From positions 62,001 through 126,000 of the forward strand of contig CALGDM010000005.1 in the NCBI GenBank assembly GCA_937884605.1: DNA of 64,000 bases. Reading direction: 5' to 3'. The DNA comes from an uncultured Spiribacter sp. Its GTDB lineage: Bacteria > Pseudomonadota > Gammaproteobacteria > Nitrococcales > Nitrococcaceae. The notes under the pieces were generated by a model, which searched no databases, was not told the DNA's origin, and saw only the letters and a list, made by a program, of their open reading frames with translations. This document shows, one piece after another, positions 62,869 through 64,000 of the stretch (position 1 is the stretch's first letter; every line of letters starts with the position of its first letter). A program made the position numbers and the translations under genes.

Positions 62869-64000
62869 AGACACTGCCTCTGCCGGGTGAACTGTCCACC
62901 GTCACCGATCCGCCATGGGCGCGCATGACCTCGGCGACAAAGTAGAGGCCCAGTCCCAGCCCCGACCGGCGGGAGCGACCGACGGCCTGGCGGTGTTTTT
63001 CGAAAATGACGGCCTTTTGCGTCTCATCGATGCCTTCGCCCTCATCGCAGACCGCGATACCGACGCAATCGACGGTTCTGAGTGTGCGGACACGGATCGG
63101 CGCCCCGGCGGGCGAGTACTTGGCCGCATTGTCGATGAGATTATGCAGGGCAGTGGTCAGCAGCGCCTCGTCGACGACCACGGGCACCGCATCGATGGAC
63201 TCGGTCACAATCGGATGGCTGACTCGCAGGTCACTGCTGTGCAACACCCGGGCCAGCCAGGCATCGAGGGCGATGGTCTGCCTTTCCATGGCATCGAGTC
63301 GGTCGTGCAGGCGGTCGCTTTTGAGCCACTCATCAAACAGCGCGCGCAGGCGTTCTGCGGCCCGATCGATGGCCTGTAGGCGCTCATCCGAGACGACATG
63401 ATCGCGCTGCTGCTCGAGCCGGGCGAGCTGCGTCTGGTTGGAGATGATCGCCAGCGGGTTGCGGAATTCATGCGCGATCAGCGCCCCGAACTCGATGTAC
63501 CGATTGAGGGTTTCGCGCTCTCGGGTCAGGGCGGATTCCAGCGCTTCGGTGCGGTCCTGGACCTTGTGCTCAAGCTGTCGCTCCGAATCCCGAAGCCCGT
63601 TGACCAGCTCGGCCTTGGCCTCGAGCGCCGTGTTCTGCGCCTGTTCCCGGGCCCGTCGCTCAGCCTGGATCCGGTCGGCAAGGGCGAACGAGAGCAGCAG
63701 CATGTCGAGCAGCGAACCGATCTGCATGAGATTGAGCGTCAACGCATTGGTGGGGACCAGCGCGAAATTGCGGGCCGCCTGAATACTGACCGCCAGCAGC
63801 AGCACCGCCCAGGCGGCCAGCAGAAAACGCGCGCTGCGATATCCGGCCAGCCAGCAGATGACCGTCACCGCCAGCATGGATGGTCCGGCGAGTACAGCCA
63901 ACGCGCTCAGGCTGATCACGCCGATGCGTACCGGCAGCCCCAGCAGGGGAAAGGCCGCCACCACCGCAAATGCCACCATCAGGCCGCGCAGCAGCCAGTC
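62759..64000 (-). CDS. Membrane sensor histidine kinase, 5' end beyond window
   Basis: The frame is open at the right edge, so the N-terminus is missing and the ATG at 63979 is probably internal. About 90 residues with several membrane helices resemble the 7TM-DISM sensor type, followed by a coiled coil (about residues 105-155 of the visible part), an H box LIAHEFRNPLAIISNQ, the N box LIDNAAKYSPAGAP, CDEGEGID and SGLGLGLYFV. After the end of the ATPase domain (FTLWIPL) a ~30-residue Pro/Ser/Arg tail runs antisense through the regulator gene. Confidence 0.87.
   Translation of the reverse strand, partial: DWLLRGLMVAFAVVAAFPLLGLPVRIGVISLSALAVLAGPSMLAVTVICWLAGYRSARFLLAAWAVLLLAVSIQAARNFALVPTNALTLNLMQIGSLLDMLLLSFALADRIQAERRAREQAQNTALEAKAELVNGLRDSERQLEHKVQDRTEALESALTRERETLNRYIEFGALIAHEFRNPLAIISNQTQLARLEQQRDHVVSDERLQAIDRAAERLRALFDEWLKSDRLHDRLDAMERQTIALDAWLARVLHSSDLRVSHPIVTESIDAVPVVVDEALLTTALHNLIDNAAKYSPAGAPIRVRTLRTVDCVGIAVCDEGEGIDETQKAVIFEKHRQAVGRSRRSGLGLGLYFVAEVMRAHGGSVTVDSSPGRGSVFTLWIPLRSSQSQPRTHNPFPEPSRSGPPDQAGRQS

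Overview
The window is a gene-dense, high-GC (roughly two thirds G+C by eye) gammaproteobacterial chromosome segment made almost entirely of core genes. The gene neighbourhoods (dcw cluster, lpxC-dciA-secA, pilB-pilC-coaE-yacG-zapD, ispB/rplU-rpmA-obgE-proB, rpsT/murJ-ribF-ileS-lspA-ispH, pst-phoU, parE-parC) are gammaproteobacterial. A large Mrp-type cation/proton antiporter, a Trk potassium uptake pair and a very acidic secreted PstS suggest a halophile or haloalkaliphile, perhaps Ectothiorhodospiraceae-like (Spiribacter, Halorhodospira, Alkalilimnicola). The taxon is an inference from content, not from a search.

Layout. 1-10216 (+): the end of the division and cell wall operon (mraY 3' end, murD, ftsW, murG, murC, murB, ddl, ftsQ, ftsA, ftsZ), mostly with 4-base start/stop overlaps. 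10293-16676: lpxC, divergent dciA, secA, argJ and a Nudix/ThiE-like fusion. 16622-22338 (-): yacG, zapD, coaE, pilC, pilB, tRNA-Pro and ispB. 22420-25313 (+): rplU, rpmA, terminator, obgE, proB; then rpsT (-). 25642-32571 (+): murJ, ribF, ileS, lspA, ispH. 32572-33778: two divergent type IV pilin-like genes and tRNA-Thr. 33796-41199 (-): a ten-gene Mrp/Mbh-like antiporter operon. 41323-48581 (+): the phosphate regulon phoB-phoR-pstS-pstC-pstA-pstB-phoU. 48578-50695 (-): argF and argD. 50761-56756 (+): RNase AM-like phosphatase, srkA, single-RCK trkA, trkH, typA. 56787-57912 (-): ispA and xseB. 57985-62149 (+): parE and parC. 62173-64000: an OmpR-type regulator and a convergent membrane histidine kinase cut by the window edge.

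No insertion sequence, prophage, CRISPR array, rRNA gene or clear horizontally acquired island was seen. No gene-free stretch exceeds about 125 bases. I did not find a clear-cut new system. The most interesting points are: the split Mrp antiporter with three large subunits and an unassigned 101-residue membrane protein; a mrpA-C-terminal gene without an ordinary start codon; a terminator-like hairpin in the argD leader; a FimT-like pilin lacking Glu+5 but carrying a GRAR motif; the absence of pilD and of most minor pilins from their usual places; tandem hairpins between pstS and pstC; and a 110-base antisense overlap of a regulator and its probable kinase.
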